Shown here: one piece after another, positions 1 to 9,109 of the stretch | Numbering within the stretch: the first letter of the stretch is position 1 | How the letters are laid out: every line of letters begins with the position of its first letter | Assembly (NCBI RefSeq): GCF_028993635.1 | Contig: NZ_CP118631.1 | Span: 5,394,001-5,458,000 of the forward strand | Length of the DNA stretch: 64,000 nucleotides | Reading direction: 5' to 3' | Origin: Mucilaginibacter sp. SJ | GTDB lineage: Bacteria > Bacteroidota > Bacteroidia > Sphingobacteriales > Sphingobacteriaceae | The notes under the pieces: generated by a model | Databases searched by the model: none | Seen by the model: the letters and a program-made list of their open reading frames with translations, nothing else | Told to the model about the DNA's origin: nothing | Program-made: the position numbers and the translations under genes

Positions 1-55
1 ACCACCGCATGGTGTAAAGCTTATCCGGGCTATGTAGATAGATTGTTTAATATGA

Positions 56-90
56 AAAAAGGCCTTTGCTTATTTGGCAAAGGTCTTTTT
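56..90 (+). terminator. Hairpin terminator, first copy
   Basis: Arms 56-69 and 77-90 pair over 14 bases with one G-U, flanked by A5 on the left and T5 on the right, so it could work in both directions. The same module recurs at 865-898, so it is part of the direct repeat. Confidence 0.6.
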
Positions 91-864
91 AGTCTGTCGT
101 AGAGTTAAGTTAACCCATAAAATCAATAGTTAAATTGGATAACCTACATAAGTTGAACCCCTCTGGGGTTCGGGTAGGGGGGACGTCATGTCCCCTCAGG
201 GTCTCTCGCAGAGGACCCTGAGGTTCACCGCGTTTTGGGTATTTAGAACAGCTGATCTGGTGTATACATCATGTCCCTTCAGGGTCTCTCGCAGAGGACC
301 CTGAGGTTCATCGAGTTTCGGGTATTTAGAACAGCTGATCTGGCGTATATATCAATCTGCATAGCGTATACATCAAGGTCCTCTGCGAGTTTAAGTTTAC
401 CCATAAAATCAATGGTCAATTGGGTAATCCTGATAAGTTGAACCCCTCCGGGGTTCGGGTAAGGGGTGTGACGTTATTTCTACAAACCTGTTCCCCCTCC
501 GGGGGATTTTACAATTTAATAAAGATGTATTAGTTGCCCAAGGACAGATGCACCAGAGGTGCAAAAGGTTTGTAGCTCGTAAAGTTATAGAATACCCTTT
601 GCCCCAGAGGGGCAAAACACGACGACTTGCTGTTTAAACGACAAGCAATTTTGTGGGTAAGCTTAAATCTGCGAAAGACCCTGATGGGACCCTGAGGTTC
701 ATTGAGTTTCGGGTATTTAGAACAGCTGATCTGGCGTATATATCAATCTGCATGGCGTATACATCAGGGTCCTCTGCGAGAGACCCTGATGGGACGTTAA
801 TATACTTTAAAATCCCACCGCATGGCGTAAAGCTTATCCGGGTGATGTAAGCGATCCTTTATAA

Positions 865-898
865 AAAAGGCCTTTATCTTATTCGATAAAGGCCTTTT
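865..898 (-). terminator. Bidirectional hairpin terminator
   Basis: Arms 865-878 and 885-898 are perfectly complementary over 14 bases with A/T tracts on both sides. It lies just beyond the stop of the minus-strand gene at 920-1828 and probably ends that transcript. Confidence 0.7.
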
Positions 899-919
899 CT
901 ATGTGATGTAGTTTGAAAA

Positions 920-1828
920 TCAATTTGGCACATCGTAATGATATATCGGCGAAAAAACACCTTCACTTGTAGTGTAGTAGCCTTTGCCATCGGGCTGAAA
1001 GCCTATAGCCTCGCCCTGTTTTTCAACTTTATATACCAGCTCACGTGGTTTACGTACCATGGTTTCCCATATGGGTTCGTTATGCTGGCGGCGCCAGTAG
1101 TAAACCTTGTCGTAGCTTTTTAGCAGGATCTGCTGCCCGTCTTTAGAGATATCGCCGGCCGTTATCCATTTAAAAGGTTTAAAACCTGCGAAGAACAATT
1201 TGCAGCGTTTGGTTAATATAGTTGTTGTATTGGCCTGGTATTTTAATGGAGCGGTGTAAACCGCGACGGTGTCACTCCTTTTGCTTACAATGATCAATTG
1301 TTTGCCTATCGGGTCAATCATCAACGTTTCAGCATCTTTAGCGCCATCCGGATATTTAAAATTTGCCCGCACAGCTTTTGTGTTTGTAATTGCCTTATCA
1401 CCTGTAGCCCATGATTTTTTTTCGGCCATGCGGTAAACTGTAATATATGGCCTGTTTTGATTGTTATCGCCTATATCGCCAAGGTAAACGTAACTTTTAC
1501 CTTTTTCCGGTCCGGGGCCAACATCAATATCTTCACAATCCTGTACCCCCAGCTTTTGAGTGCTATCTCCCTTAAAATAAATGGTTGATTTGAGTTTGCC
1601 TTCGGCTGTTATAGCAAAAAAACGGCTGGTATCGCCGCTGTCGTTATGTACATAGTAGGTGTCGGGACTAATAGACGATGCTGCAATACCCGACGTTTCA
1701 TCCATCTCTTTATCATTCAGGGTGCCTGTAATGTCCTGCCTGTCGAGCAGCCTGTGCTTGGCAAAAGCCCCCATAAAAAGCAGGGATACAATGGGTAAGA
1801 GTATATTTAATTTTTTTGATCGACTCAT
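920..1828 (-). CDS. Secreted beta-propeller-like protein
   Basis: A 302-residue protein with an N-terminal hydrophobic segment (about residues 8-22), so probably exported or anchored in the envelope. The body has repeated beta-propeller-like motifs: ETSGIA (about 44), HNDSGD (about 61), CEDIDVGPG (about 98), LGDIGDNN (about 116), DAETLMID and GEAIGF. No catalytic motif is recognised. Related proteins in this phylum are annotated only as hypothetical. The frame can be extended upstream to a TTG at 1846; the ATG at 1828 was preferred because it gives a normal Lys-rich signal start. It stands alone on the minus strand with a terminator at 865-898. Function unknown. Confidence 0.75.
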   Translation of the reverse strand: MSRSKKLNILLPIVSLLFMGAFAKHRLLDRQDITGTLNDKEMDETSGIAASSISPDTYYVHNDSGDTSRFFAITAEGKLKSTIYFKGDSTQKLGVQDCEDIDVGPGPEKGKSYVYLGDIGDNNQNRPYITVYRMAEKKSWATGDKAITNTKAVRANFKYPDGAKDAETLMIDPIGKQLIIVSKRSDTVAVYTAPLKYQANTTTILTKRCKLFFAGFKPFKWITAGDISKDGQQILLKSYDKVYYWRRQHNEPIWETMVRKPRELVYKVEKQGEAIGFQPDGKGYYTTSEGVFSPIYHYDVPN

Positions 1829-1965
1829 TCTGTTTCTTGCAAACAATAACGCAAATAAAGCGCGTTAGTATGAAGTTGACATTAATTATTTGATTTTGTT
1901 ACGATTCTATGAAAATTATGTAACAAACAGGGCAGATGGTACACAATATTCGTACCATGAAACAT

Positions 1966-2409
1966 TTATGCCGATTCAAAAGCATGTAATAAAGCGTTTT
2001 GCCTGTATATTTCGGCAGGGGTACGGTAATCGGCCAGTTCCAGTTCCTGAACATATTTGCAATTACAGGGGTGCCCGGGTTCAATAAAAACAGGCATATC
2101 ATAGCCCAGTTGCTGGTAATATGGAGTGATGAACGCCTTTACGGGCAGGTCGTTTGCTGCGGAAACAATTTCGGTAGTAAGCTTTTTTAAAGGTTTCAAA
2201 AGCAGTTTGATTTCGCAAAGCCTGAAGTTATCATAAAGCGGAATCCAGCGTATGATATTATCAGTGCTAACAGCTATGGCATTGTGTTTTACCCCGTTAA
2301 GGATACCAAGGCTGACTTCATTGTTATTTAAAAGACTAATAATCATAACCTGCTGACCGATATAACGACTAAAGATTATAAGTTGATCGGCTACGCTTAT
2401 ATGTTTCAT
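1966..2409 (-). CDS. Hypothetical protein, 147 aa
   Basis: I do not recognise the family. It starts at an ATG, has no signal peptide or membrane segment and looks like a small cytoplasmic protein. The N-terminal half is rich in Ile, Leu and Asn with a predicted beta-rich pattern (about residues 8-60); the C-terminal half has a Cys pair (HPCNCKY, about residues 113-119) and a helical tail. Codon use matches the neighbours and the frame is intact, which favours a real gene. It is a single minus-strand gene between the propeller protein and the desaturase. Confidence 0.65.
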   Translation of the reverse strand: MKHISVADQLIIFSRYIGQQVMIISLLNNNEVSLGILNGVKHNAIAVSTDNIIRWIPLYDNFRLCEIKLLLKPLKKLTTEIVSAANDLPVKAFITPYYQQLGYDMPVFIEPGHPCNCKYVQELELADYRTPAEIYRQNALLHAFESA

Positions 2410-2682
2410 TTTACTAATATTTTTAGCAAAATACGGAAATTAGTTGGTGAAATGCAAGGGAGAATTTGACATGATGAAAGTTTGGTTATCATGGTTTTGG
2501 AGTTTTACATCGCTACCGCAAGGGTCCTTGCTTGTGGGTATCATGCTAAGCTATGCGAGAGGCTAATCAGGTTGTATACCTAAACGCGGGCCACAAGCGG
2601 GGACGCTTGCGGCAGCGGGGCAAAAAAGATGGAAAAATAATATTAATGATGATTCCTAAATAAGTCAACTATCGCCAACAAA
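2410..2682. other. Gene-free gap with degenerate repeats
   Basis: No coding signal seen. It holds GC-rich partly palindromic stretches (for example CAAGGGTCCTTG near 2520 and CAAGCGGGGACGCTTG near 2595), resembling degraded intergenic repeats. A desaturase terminator follows at 2683. Confidence 0.5.
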
Positions 2683-2706
2683 AAAGGGCCTTTTTCAAGG
2701 CCCTTT
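2683..2706 (-). terminator. Terminator of the desaturase gene
   Basis: A perfect 10-bp stem (AAAGGGCCTT, loop TTTC) followed on the minus strand by T6, ten bases beyond the stop codon of the desaturase gene. Confidence 0.85.
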
Positions 2707-2715
2707 CTCATTTTC

Positions 2716-3753
2716 TTATTTTTCAACGTCTATAAGCTCCGGCTTTGTGGCTTCGGATTTGGTGAGGTCAATATCTGGTTTTGAAATGTCTGTTAACGCT
2801 ACACGACCGCGGTCTTTACGCAGGATGCGGTTAAAAAGTGAGATCTCCCTGTCAAACAAAAACTGGAAGAATAGTTTGGTCCATGAGGTATGATAATGTA
2901 AGGTATCATAGTATTCAGGGGCAGTTTTCCTGATCTCGGGAAGTTTGTTCCATGGGATAGAAGGAAAATCATGGTGCTCATTGTGGAAGCCTACGTTAAA
3001 GGCTACGGCATTAAAATTACCATAATAGCTGTATGTTTCCTGCTCTTCGGTAACGGTAAGGTAATGCTCCTGGATCCATCGGGCGCCCAGCGGGTGCAGG
3101 CCAACCGAAAACGAGAAACTCAACAGCAGGAACGCCACTGCATGCCAGCCCATAAAATAAGCGATTGCGGTTGTAAATGCTGCCTGTAATAACCAGTTTG
3201 TCAGGATCCAGCCGTCAAAAGGATGGATTTCCCTTAAACGTGAAAGGCGGAACAATTGAAATACCGGGAAAAACAGCAGCCAGATTGCTTTACCAAAAAA
3301 TGAATTGCTGATCAGTTTTGCTTCCCAGCGGTTTGGCAAATCGGCATCAAGCTCATGAACGCCCTGAAATGAATGATGTTTGATGTGGTACTTTTCGAAT
3401 GAAATAGCGCTTGGTAATATTTGCGGTAAGTTGGCAAACATGGATGCCCAGCGGTTTGCGTTGCGGTTTTTAAACAGCAGCTGGTGTGTACATTCGTGGA
3501 TCATCACAAACAATGCGTGATCGGCAAAAGCGCCAAGCAAATAAGCAGCTCCGAAAACTATCCACCATGACTGGTCGCGTACAAACCAGGCTAAAACAAC
3601 CTGGAAAGCTACTAAACCAATAATGGCCCATATGGTTGCGGGGTTTTTACCAATAAGCTTTCGCAGTTGCGGAAACTCCTTCAAGATTTTTTTTGTGCGG
3701 ATACGATGAGGTTCAGACTCCTGGGAATAAACAAAATCAGTCTTTTTAATCAT
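2716..3753 (-). CDS. Sphingolipid delta-4 desaturase-like membrane protein
   Basis: A 345-residue integral membrane di-iron desaturase. The three histidine boxes are visible: HECTH (86-90), HIKHH (123-127) and HNEHH (257-261), with GLHP at 218-221. From memory, the protein matches the eukaryotic dihydroceramide desaturase family (DEGS/DES1) along its length: the N-terminal FVYS...PHRIR...ILKEFP block before the first membrane segment, SISFEKYHIKHH, and the ETYSYYG...FNVGFHNEHHDFP signature. That family inserts the 4,5 double bond in the sphingoid base of ceramide. Sphingobacteriaceae make sphingolipids, so a role on dihydroceramide is plausible; activity on another acyl lipid cannot be excluded. 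Residues 320-345 form a charged tail. Single gene with its own terminator. Confidence 0.85.
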   Translation of the reverse strand: MIKKTDFVYSQESEPHRIRTKKILKEFPQLRKLIGKNPATIWAIIGLVAFQVVLAWFVRDQSWWIVFGAAYLLGAFADHALFVMIHECTHQLLFKNRNANRWASMFANLPQILPSAISFEKYHIKHHSFQGVHELDADLPNRWEAKLISNSFFGKAIWLLFFPVFQLFRLSRLREIHPFDGWILTNWLLQAAFTTAIAYFMGWHAVAFLLLSFSFSVGLHPLGARWIQEHYLTVTEEQETYSYYGNFNAVAFNVGFHNEHHDFPSIPWNKLPEIRKTAPEYYDTLHYHTSWTKLFFQFLFDREISLFNRILRKDRGRVALTDISKPDIDLTKSEATKPELIDVEK

Positions 3754-3883
3754 ATAGTGTTAAAACGTTAAATATAACGATAACGTGCGCAAAAGTTCAT
3801 TTTTTTGTAAAAATTAATTAGTAATATTAGGAATAACCAAAATCTTCACGATCATTTCATATAAATTTTATATACAATTTACG

Positions 3884-4885
3884 TTAGTTTCGCTTAAAAA
3901 CAAGCACCTTAAAAGTATTGGGAATGGTTTTGCGTGTGCCGGGTTCAAACTGCGCAACGCTCAAATAAATTTTGTGGGTTTTGGCGTCAAGTGCCATGGT
4001 GCGCGCCCTTTCGGCGGTTTTTAGGGTTTGGATCACCTCATATTCATCAGCCGATTTTTGTTTGATGATGGTAGTGGTGCCATCGCCGCATGAGCAAAAT
4101 ATCAGTTTGGTTTCAGGGTCATAAACTACCGCGTCAACCCCGGCGCCGATTGGCAGGGTAGCAGTCACTTTGCCTGTTTTGATATCAACAACACTCACCC
4201 CCTTATTTTCGCGGCAAACGGTAAACAATTTCTGGTTAGCGGCATCAAGCGCTAAGCCGGTAGGGCCACCACAGGGGGCAAGGGGATAGTTTTTAACTAC
4301 TTTAAGGCTTTTGCTATCAATAACATTCAGGCTGCTTTTATCTTCAAGGTTATTGTAGATTTTACCTTTGCCGTCGGATACAGCAAACTCGGGGCCGCCG
4401 CCAAGTGCAACCGTGCCAACCTGCTTAAGCGTTGCCGGGTTAATTACCGATGAATTATCACTTTCGCCGTTGAAGGTAAACACCCGGTCGGAGTAGGGGT
4501 CATACATAATAGCGTCAGGGCCATTAGCATCGGTAAGGGCAATGGTAGTTATGGTTTTAAAAGTTTTCAGATCAAAAACTACTACGGCATTTGCCTTGCC
4601 ATCACTAATGAAACCACGATTAAGTTTATTTACAATGGCTATACCGTGAACGCCTTTCATGTTATCAATAACGCCAACCGGATTTTCGGTATCCAGGTTA
4701 ATGACATTTACAGCAGTACCATGCGATACATAAAGATTACGGTTGATCTTGTCGATAGCCAGGTAATCGTAACCACCATCACCCGGTAGCGCGATGGTTT
4801 TATCGGCCGCATAGGTTTGCGCATTCAGTTTAAAAGGAGCTATACCTGCTATGAGCAAGGCTACGGCCAAAATTTGCTTTTTCAT
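3884..4885 (-). CDS. YVTN-family beta-propeller protein
   Basis: A 333-residue exported protein (signal peptide about 1-22 ending LNAQ). It contains successive blades of the YVTN/surface-layer type: YDYLAIDKINRNLYVSHG (about 40-57), GIAIVNKLNRGFISDG, DAIMYDPYSDRVFTFNG, GLALDAANQKLFTVC, DAVVYDPETKLIFCSCGDG and TMALDAKTHKIYLSV. Such propellers are usually binding or scaffold proteins, not enzymes. It starts about 56 bases after the RND pump stop on the same strand and is the last gene of the pump operon, so it may be a periplasmic accessory to the pump. That role is inferred from position only. Confidence 0.85.
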   Translation of the reverse strand: MKKQILAVALLIAGIAPFKLNAQTYAADKTIALPGDGGYDYLAIDKINRNLYVSHGTAVNVINLDTENPVGVIDNMKGVHGIAIVNKLNRGFISDGKANAVVVFDLKTFKTITTIALTDANGPDAIMYDPYSDRVFTFNGESDNSSVINPATLKQVGTVALGGGPEFAVSDGKGKIYNNLEDKSSLNVIDSKSLKVVKNYPLAPCGGPTGLALDAANQKLFTVCRENKGVSVVDIKTGKVTATLPIGAGVDAVVYDPETKLIFCSCGDGTTTIIKQKSADEYEVIQTLKTAERARTMALDAKTHKIYLSVAQFEPGTRKTIPNTFKVLVFKRN

Positions 4886-4941
4886 TTTTCGGGAGTGTTT
4901 ATTGCCATGAAATTAAGTCCCGAATCTGTAAAAATGCTGTG

Positions 4942-7900
4942 TTAACCGTTGTGGCTTTCATTAATTTCATTTAAATGGGTGTTAAACCCTTTGCGGTACA
5001 ATATACGGAGCATTGCCGGTAAAACGATAAGCAGTAATGGCAACGCCGCTAAAAAACCCCCAATAACTGCAATTGCTAATGGCTGGTGTAATTGCGCGCC
5101 GGCACCTATGCCTAAAGCAAGCGGCAACAGGGCTATAATGGCCCCCAAAGCGGTCATTAGTTTTGGTCTTAAACGGGTACTGATGGCAAAGGTTATAGCG
5201 GCGTCAATGTTTTTATTTTCATTTTCGATAGCGCTTTCCTTAAACTGCAGGAAGGTGAAAATGGCGTTTTCGCCAATAATGCCTACAATCATAATCAACC
5301 CTGTATAGCTGCCCACATTGAGTGGCGTACCGGTAATAAATAAAGCCAGGAAGCTACCGGCGATACCTAAAATGCCAATCACCAAAATAAGCAGCGCTAT
5401 CCTGAACTGCCTGAACAGGAATAATATCACCCCAAAAACCAGTAAACAGGCAGTTATGAGGATGATAAGCAATTCTTTAAATGACTGCTGCTGCTGGGCG
5501 TAGGCTCCTCCATACTCCACGTGGTAACCCGTTGGCAGGTTTACGTTATCATGGATGGTTTTTTGAATGGATGTTATTACGGTACCCAGGTCGCTGTCTT
5601 CCAGACGGGCGCTCACTACATTCATGCTTTGCAGGTTTTCGCGATTGATCTCCGCATCGCCGGGCCTTAACTCTACCGAAGCAAGTTCGGTTATAGGGAT
5701 GAGTTTGCCGCTGGGTAAAAATATGTGCAGGTTATGGATGTCATTCACGTTAAGCGAGCGGTTACCCGGGTAAACCATGCGGATGGGTGAAAGCTGTTCT
5801 TTTTCCAGTAAGCTGCCTATTACATTACCTTCCAGCGCGGTTTGGATCTGCATCTGTAGATCGGCAGCGGTAATTCCATACTGTGCGATCTTGCTGTAAT
5901 GGGGTTGAATGCTTACCGAAGGACCGGCGATAACAATACCCGGCAGCACATCGGCAGTACCTTTTACTTTTTCAACCAGCCCGGCTATCTGCCTTGACAG
6001 GTTTTGCAGGGTTTGCTGATTATCACCGAATACTTTGATCTCGATAGGCTCGGCCGATGTGGTCAGGTCGCCAAGCATATCGGATATCACCTGGCCAAAT
6101 TCAACCTGCAGCGCGGGTTGGGTTTCCTCAACCATTTTACGCAAATCGCTGATCACCTCTTCGGTGCTTTTGGTGCGATCTTTTTTTAGCTGGATAAGAT
6201 AATCGCCGCTGTTAGGCTCTGTAATAAAAAAGCCCATTTGTGTACCCGTACGGCGCGAATAGGCAGTTACATCCGGATGCTTGATGATCTGTTTTTCTAT
6301 CTGGCGCAACATCCGGTCGGTTTCTTCCAGTGATGTTCCGGGAGGTGATTTGTAGTCGAGCACGATGGCTCCTTCGTCCATATCAGGCAGGAAGCCGGTC
6401 TCCAGCAATGGGGGGACAATCACAATTACGGCAGCCAGCGCGGCAACAATAACAAAGCTTACATAGGGGCGCAGGATAAAGAAACTAACCCACTTTTGTT
6501 GCTTAACCGTGTGTATTTCTTCTGTCTTAGCTTTTGCTGCATTTAACTTAGGCTTACGTGTTACGAGCAGGTAAATTACCGGCAAACCGATCCACGTTAC
6601 AAAGAATGAACTCAGCAAGGTAATGATCATGGTATCGGTAAGCACCTTGAAGTAGGCCCCGGCCACACCCGTCATCAAAACAAAAGGAATAAAAATTACG
6701 ATAGTACTGATAGATGAGCCTACCATGGCCGGGAAAAGGTAATCAATAGCCTTGCGCACCAAATGGCTGCTCAACTCGTCCGGGTGTTCTTCGTGTACCC
6801 TGTGGATCTGTTCAACCACCACAATGGCATCGTCAATAATTAACCCTATGGAGGCTGCGATAGCACCCAGCGTCATGATATTAAAAGTATAGCCAAGCCA
6901 GTACAATATGAGCAGTGTAAGCCCGAGTGTAACCGGGATGGTAATCAATATGGTGATACTTGCCTTGAACGATCTTAAGAAGATAACCGCCACAATAATA
7001 GCCAGGAGTAAGCCTACCCAAAGGCTGTCGCTTACGCTCCTAACCGAATCGTTCACAAAATCGGCCTGAACATAATATGGCCGGATACTTACACCCTGCG
7101 GGAGTAGTTTTTTCAGCGCGTCAATCTTATCGGCCATATCGTTACTAACCGAAATGAGGTTGGCATTGGGTTGCTTCACTACAGCTATCAGTACCCCATC
7201 ATGCCCGTTGGCGTTGATACGGGTATACTCAATCCCTTCGTTAACCTGGATGCTTGCAAAATCCTTGAGCCGTACTATCCTTTTGCGGTTGTTGCTGATC
7301 ACCAGGTCCTCCAGCTGATCTTTGGCATTGATGGTAGCATCAGTGACAGTGAGGTACATGCGCTTATAATCAGACAGATAGCCCTCTGATTTTACGAAAT
7401 TGGTAGTAGCAAGCGTATTACTGATAATATCAGGCGTAAGGCCCAACGAAGTCATTTTTTGCTGATCGAGCGTGAGCCAGTATTCTTTTAATTTACCGCC
7501 GATCACCCTGATCTCCGATACCCCGTCGACCTGCGACAGGAATGGTTTTACCGTGTATGTAGCTAATTGCCTTAATTCAATAGGGGACAGGTTATGGCTC
7601 TCCAAAGTGTAACCGCTTACCGGTAAAATGGAAGGGTTCATTTTAGCTACGCTGATATTTACATCGGCGGGAAGGTCGTTCTTGATCTGATCGATGCTCG
7701 ACTGGATACGCTGCTGGCTCAGGTCGATATCAGCATTCCAGTTGAGCAGCGCCGAAATTTCACAGCTTCCCCTGCTGGTAGTACTGCGTACCAGTTGCAG
7801 GTCGGGCACCTGCTTAATGGCATTTTCCAGCGGTTTGGTAACTGTAACCATCATTTTATTTACCGGCTGCAGGCCCTCGTCGGCAATGATTTTGATCTTT

Positions 7901-8031
7901 GGGAAAGTGATTTCAGGAAAAAGCGAAGTTTGCAGTTTTGAATAGGCAAACAAACCGCCCATAATAATCAGGGCAAGTACCAGGCCTAAAGGCTTGCGGT
8001 GGGTTATGAAGTAATTTTTTCGCTGGTTCAT
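4942..8031 (-). CDS. RND-family efflux pump, inner-membrane transporter
   Basis: A 1029-residue proton-driven RND transporter of the AcrB/CusA superfamily. It has the usual duplicated plan: TM1 (about 13-33), a large periplasmic loop, TM2-6 from about 340, a second loop from about 550 and TM8-12 near the C-terminus. TM4 carries GLIIDDAIVVVE, the double-Asp proton relay typical of hydrophobe and drug pumps. It forms a tripartite system with the adaptor and TolC protein encoded upstream. The frame extends to a TTG at 8049, but the ATG at 8031 gives the standard MNQRKNYF start; repeats at 8040-8145 lie immediately upstream. Substrate unknown. Confidence 0.92.
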   Translation of the reverse strand: MNQRKNYFITHRKPLGLVLALIIMGGLFAYSKLQTSLFPEITFPKIKIIADEGLQPVNKMMVTVTKPLENAIKQVPDLQLVRSTTSRGSCEISALLNWNADIDLSQQRIQSSIDQIKNDLPADVNISVAKMNPSILPVSGYTLESHNLSPIELRQLATYTVKPFLSQVDGVSEIRVIGGKLKEYWLTLDQQKMTSLGLTPDIISNTLATTNFVKSEGYLSDYKRMYLTVTDATINAKDQLEDLVISNNRKRIVRLKDFASIQVNEGIEYTRINANGHDGVLIAVVKQPNANLISVSNDMADKIDALKKLLPQGVSIRPYYVQADFVNDSVRSVSDSLWVGLLLAIIVAVIFLRSFKASITILITIPVTLGLTLLILYWLGYTFNIMTLGAIAASIGLIIDDAIVVVEQIHRVHEEHPDELSSHLVRKAIDYLFPAMVGSSISTIVIFIPFVLMTGVAGAYFKVLTDTMIITLLSSFFVTWIGLPVIYLLVTRKPKLNAAKAKTEEIHTVKQQKWVSFFILRPYVSFVIVAALAAVIVIVPPLLETGFLPDMDEGAIVLDYKSPPGTSLEETDRMLRQIEKQIIKHPDVTAYSRRTGTQMGFFITEPNSGDYLIQLKKDRTKSTEEVISDLRKMVEETQPALQVEFGQVISDMLGDLTTSAEPIEIKVFGDNQQTLQNLSRQIAGLVEKVKGTADVLPGIVIAGPSVSIQPHYSKIAQYGITAADLQMQIQTALEGNVIGSLLEKEQLSPIRMVYPGNRSLNVNDIHNLHIFLPSGKLIPITELASVELRPGDAEINRENLQSMNVVSARLEDSDLGTVITSIQKTIHDNVNLPTGYHVEYGGAYAQQQQSFKELLIILITACLLVFGVILFLFRQFRIALLILVIGILGIAGSFLALFITGTPLNVGSYTGLIMIVGIIGENAIFTFLQFKESAIENENKNIDAAITFAISTRLRPKLMTALGAIIALLPLALGIGAGAQLHQPLAIAVIGGFLAALPLLLIVLPAMLRILYRKGFNTHLNEINESHNG

Positions 8032-8039
8032 AGTATAAG

Positions 8040-8145
8040 CCCCACCCAAACCCTCCCCGGTAGGGAGGGCTTAATTATCTCTCTGATTGGTAGGATTTAT
8101 CAGAGAGGACTTGAATGCCCCACCCAAACCCTCCCCGGTAGGGAG
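8040..8145. repeat. Two copies of a 28-bp repeat within the pump operon
   Basis: The same 28 bases (CCCCACCCAAACCC then TCCCCGGTAGGGAG) occur at 8040-8067 and 8118-8145. A third diverged copy begins at about 26528 and a fourth near 40158. They sit between the adaptor and pump genes with no T-tract, so they are not terminators. Confidence 0.85.
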
Positions 8146-8148
8146 CGC

Positions 8149-8187
8149 TTTAAAGTCTCCCCCACCGGGGGAGATTTAGAGGGGGCT
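8149..8187. repeat. TCTCCCC/GGGGAGA palindromic repeat, copy 1
   Basis: A hairpin TCTCCCCC-ACC-GGGGGAGA followed by TTTAGAGGGGGCTT. Other copies lie at 26784-26820, 32165-32198 and 40288-40318. Here its right end forms the last three codons and stop codon of the adaptor gene. Confidence 0.85.
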
Positions 8188-9108
8188 TGTTATTTTCACT
8201 TTAGCGGTATCCGCCAGTCCGTAATTACCTGTAACCACTATTTTATCATTTGCCGAAAATTTGGGGGTTAAAATTTCCACCCTGCCGCCGGTTTCAATGC
8301 CTTTGGTTATGGCAGTTTTTACAGCAGTAGTAGGATTGATCAACTTCATTACCCAAAACTCCGTTTGTGTTTCATTGCTTAGTATGGCCGATTTTGGAAG
8401 TGATAGCGTATGCGGGCGTATCGACTTAATGATCCGCGCTTTGGCTACCAAATTTTCGGGAATGGGGTTGGTACTGTTCACTTTAAGCACAATACCCTGG
8501 GTTTGAGATAATGAATCAACAGCGGGCATTGATGAGCTTACCTGTGCCATCAGTTTTTCGCCGCCGGGCAGTACAAGCAGTACGTTCTGGTTGTTTTTTA
8601 CATAGCTACGCAGTTCATAGGGTAATTGCATCACAAATACAAAGCTTGAGCGATCGCTGATTACGGCAAGCTGTTCACCATCCTGTACATAATCGCCCTG
8701 CTGATGGTTGAGTTGGGTAACGTAGCCATTGCCGGCAGCTTTTATTTTATTAATTCCCGAAAACTTAAACGTAGTATCCAGCACATTGATGCTGTTGCCA
8801 ATACTCTGTGCTTCCTTGGTTTTTATGCTGAATAAAAACTCGCCTTTATTTACGTAATGCCCTGGCAGGATGTTCACCTTTTGGATGTAACCGTTAGCAT
8901 TGGCCTTCACAATATTTTTTTGCTGAAAAACAGATGTGGCGCTAAGGTCAATATAGTCAACCATAGCACTATCGGCGACTGAGGTTACGGTTACGGGCGT
9001 TTGAGCGGCTGTTTCTGCATCGCCGGCATCATCTGCAGGAGTGTTGCCTTTGCAACTATACAGCAAGGTTAAAAGGCCTGCAAACAGGTATATATGTTTA
9101 AATTTCAT
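8176..9108 (-). CDS. RND periplasmic adaptor lipoprotein (HlyD/MFP family)
   Basis: A 310-residue membrane-fusion protein linking the pump to the outer-membrane channel. The signal peptide ends in a lipobox-like LLYSC (Cys19), so it is probably lipid-anchored. It has a lipoyl/barrel-sandwich half around residues 66-90 (ANGYIQKVNILPGHYVNKGE), a second half around 122-150 (AAGNGYVTQLNHQQGDYVQDGE) and C-terminal beta-barrel and membrane-proximal parts. The hairpin between the lipoyl halves is very short. It begins one base after the TolC stop codon, showing tight coupling. The final codons (Ser-Pro-Leu-stop) come from an intergenic repeat. Confidence 0.9.
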   Translation of the reverse strand: MKFKHIYLFAGLLTLLYSCKGNTPADDAGDAETAAQTPVTVTSVADSAMVDYIDLSATSVFQQKNIVKANANGYIQKVNILPGHYVNKGEFLFSIKTKEAQSIGNSINVLDTTFKFSGINKIKAAGNGYVTQLNHQQGDYVQDGEQLAVISDRSSFVFVMQLPYELRSYVKNNQNVLLVLPGGEKLMAQVSSSMPAVDSLSQTQGIVLKVNSTNPIPENLVAKARIIKSIRPHTLSLPKSAILSNETQTEFWVMKLINPTTAVKTAITKGIETGGRVEILTPKFSANDKIVVTGNYGLADTAKVKITSPL

Positions 9109-9109
9109 A

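Larger units (their letters stand above)
1..919. repeat. Non-coding repeat-rich region
   Basis: No credible gene lies here; the two short open frames (409-615 minus, 653-850 plus) run through repeats. A segment of about 85-90 bases at 1-90 (containing CCGCATGG, AAGCTTATCC and a poly-A hairpin) recurs at 814-898. A second segment (CCCATAAAATCAAT followed by AAGTTGAACCCCTC) occurs near 115-170 and again near 400-455. A third, starting TGAGGTTCA and containing GAACAGCTGATCTGG, begins at about 219, 302 and 693. GC-rich inverted repeats built on AGGGTC/GACCCT flank these. The block looks like a locally amplified set of intergenic palindromic elements and probably continues beyond the left edge. 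Confidence 0.8.

Noticed and set aside
409-850. Two short open frames (409-615 minus, 653-850 plus)
   Set aside because: They run across the direct and inverted repeats of the 1-900 block and have repeat-dictated composition.
1-900. CRISPR-like array
   Set aside because: Repeats are of several kinds, long and irregularly spaced, with no uniform repeat/spacer pattern and no cas genes.
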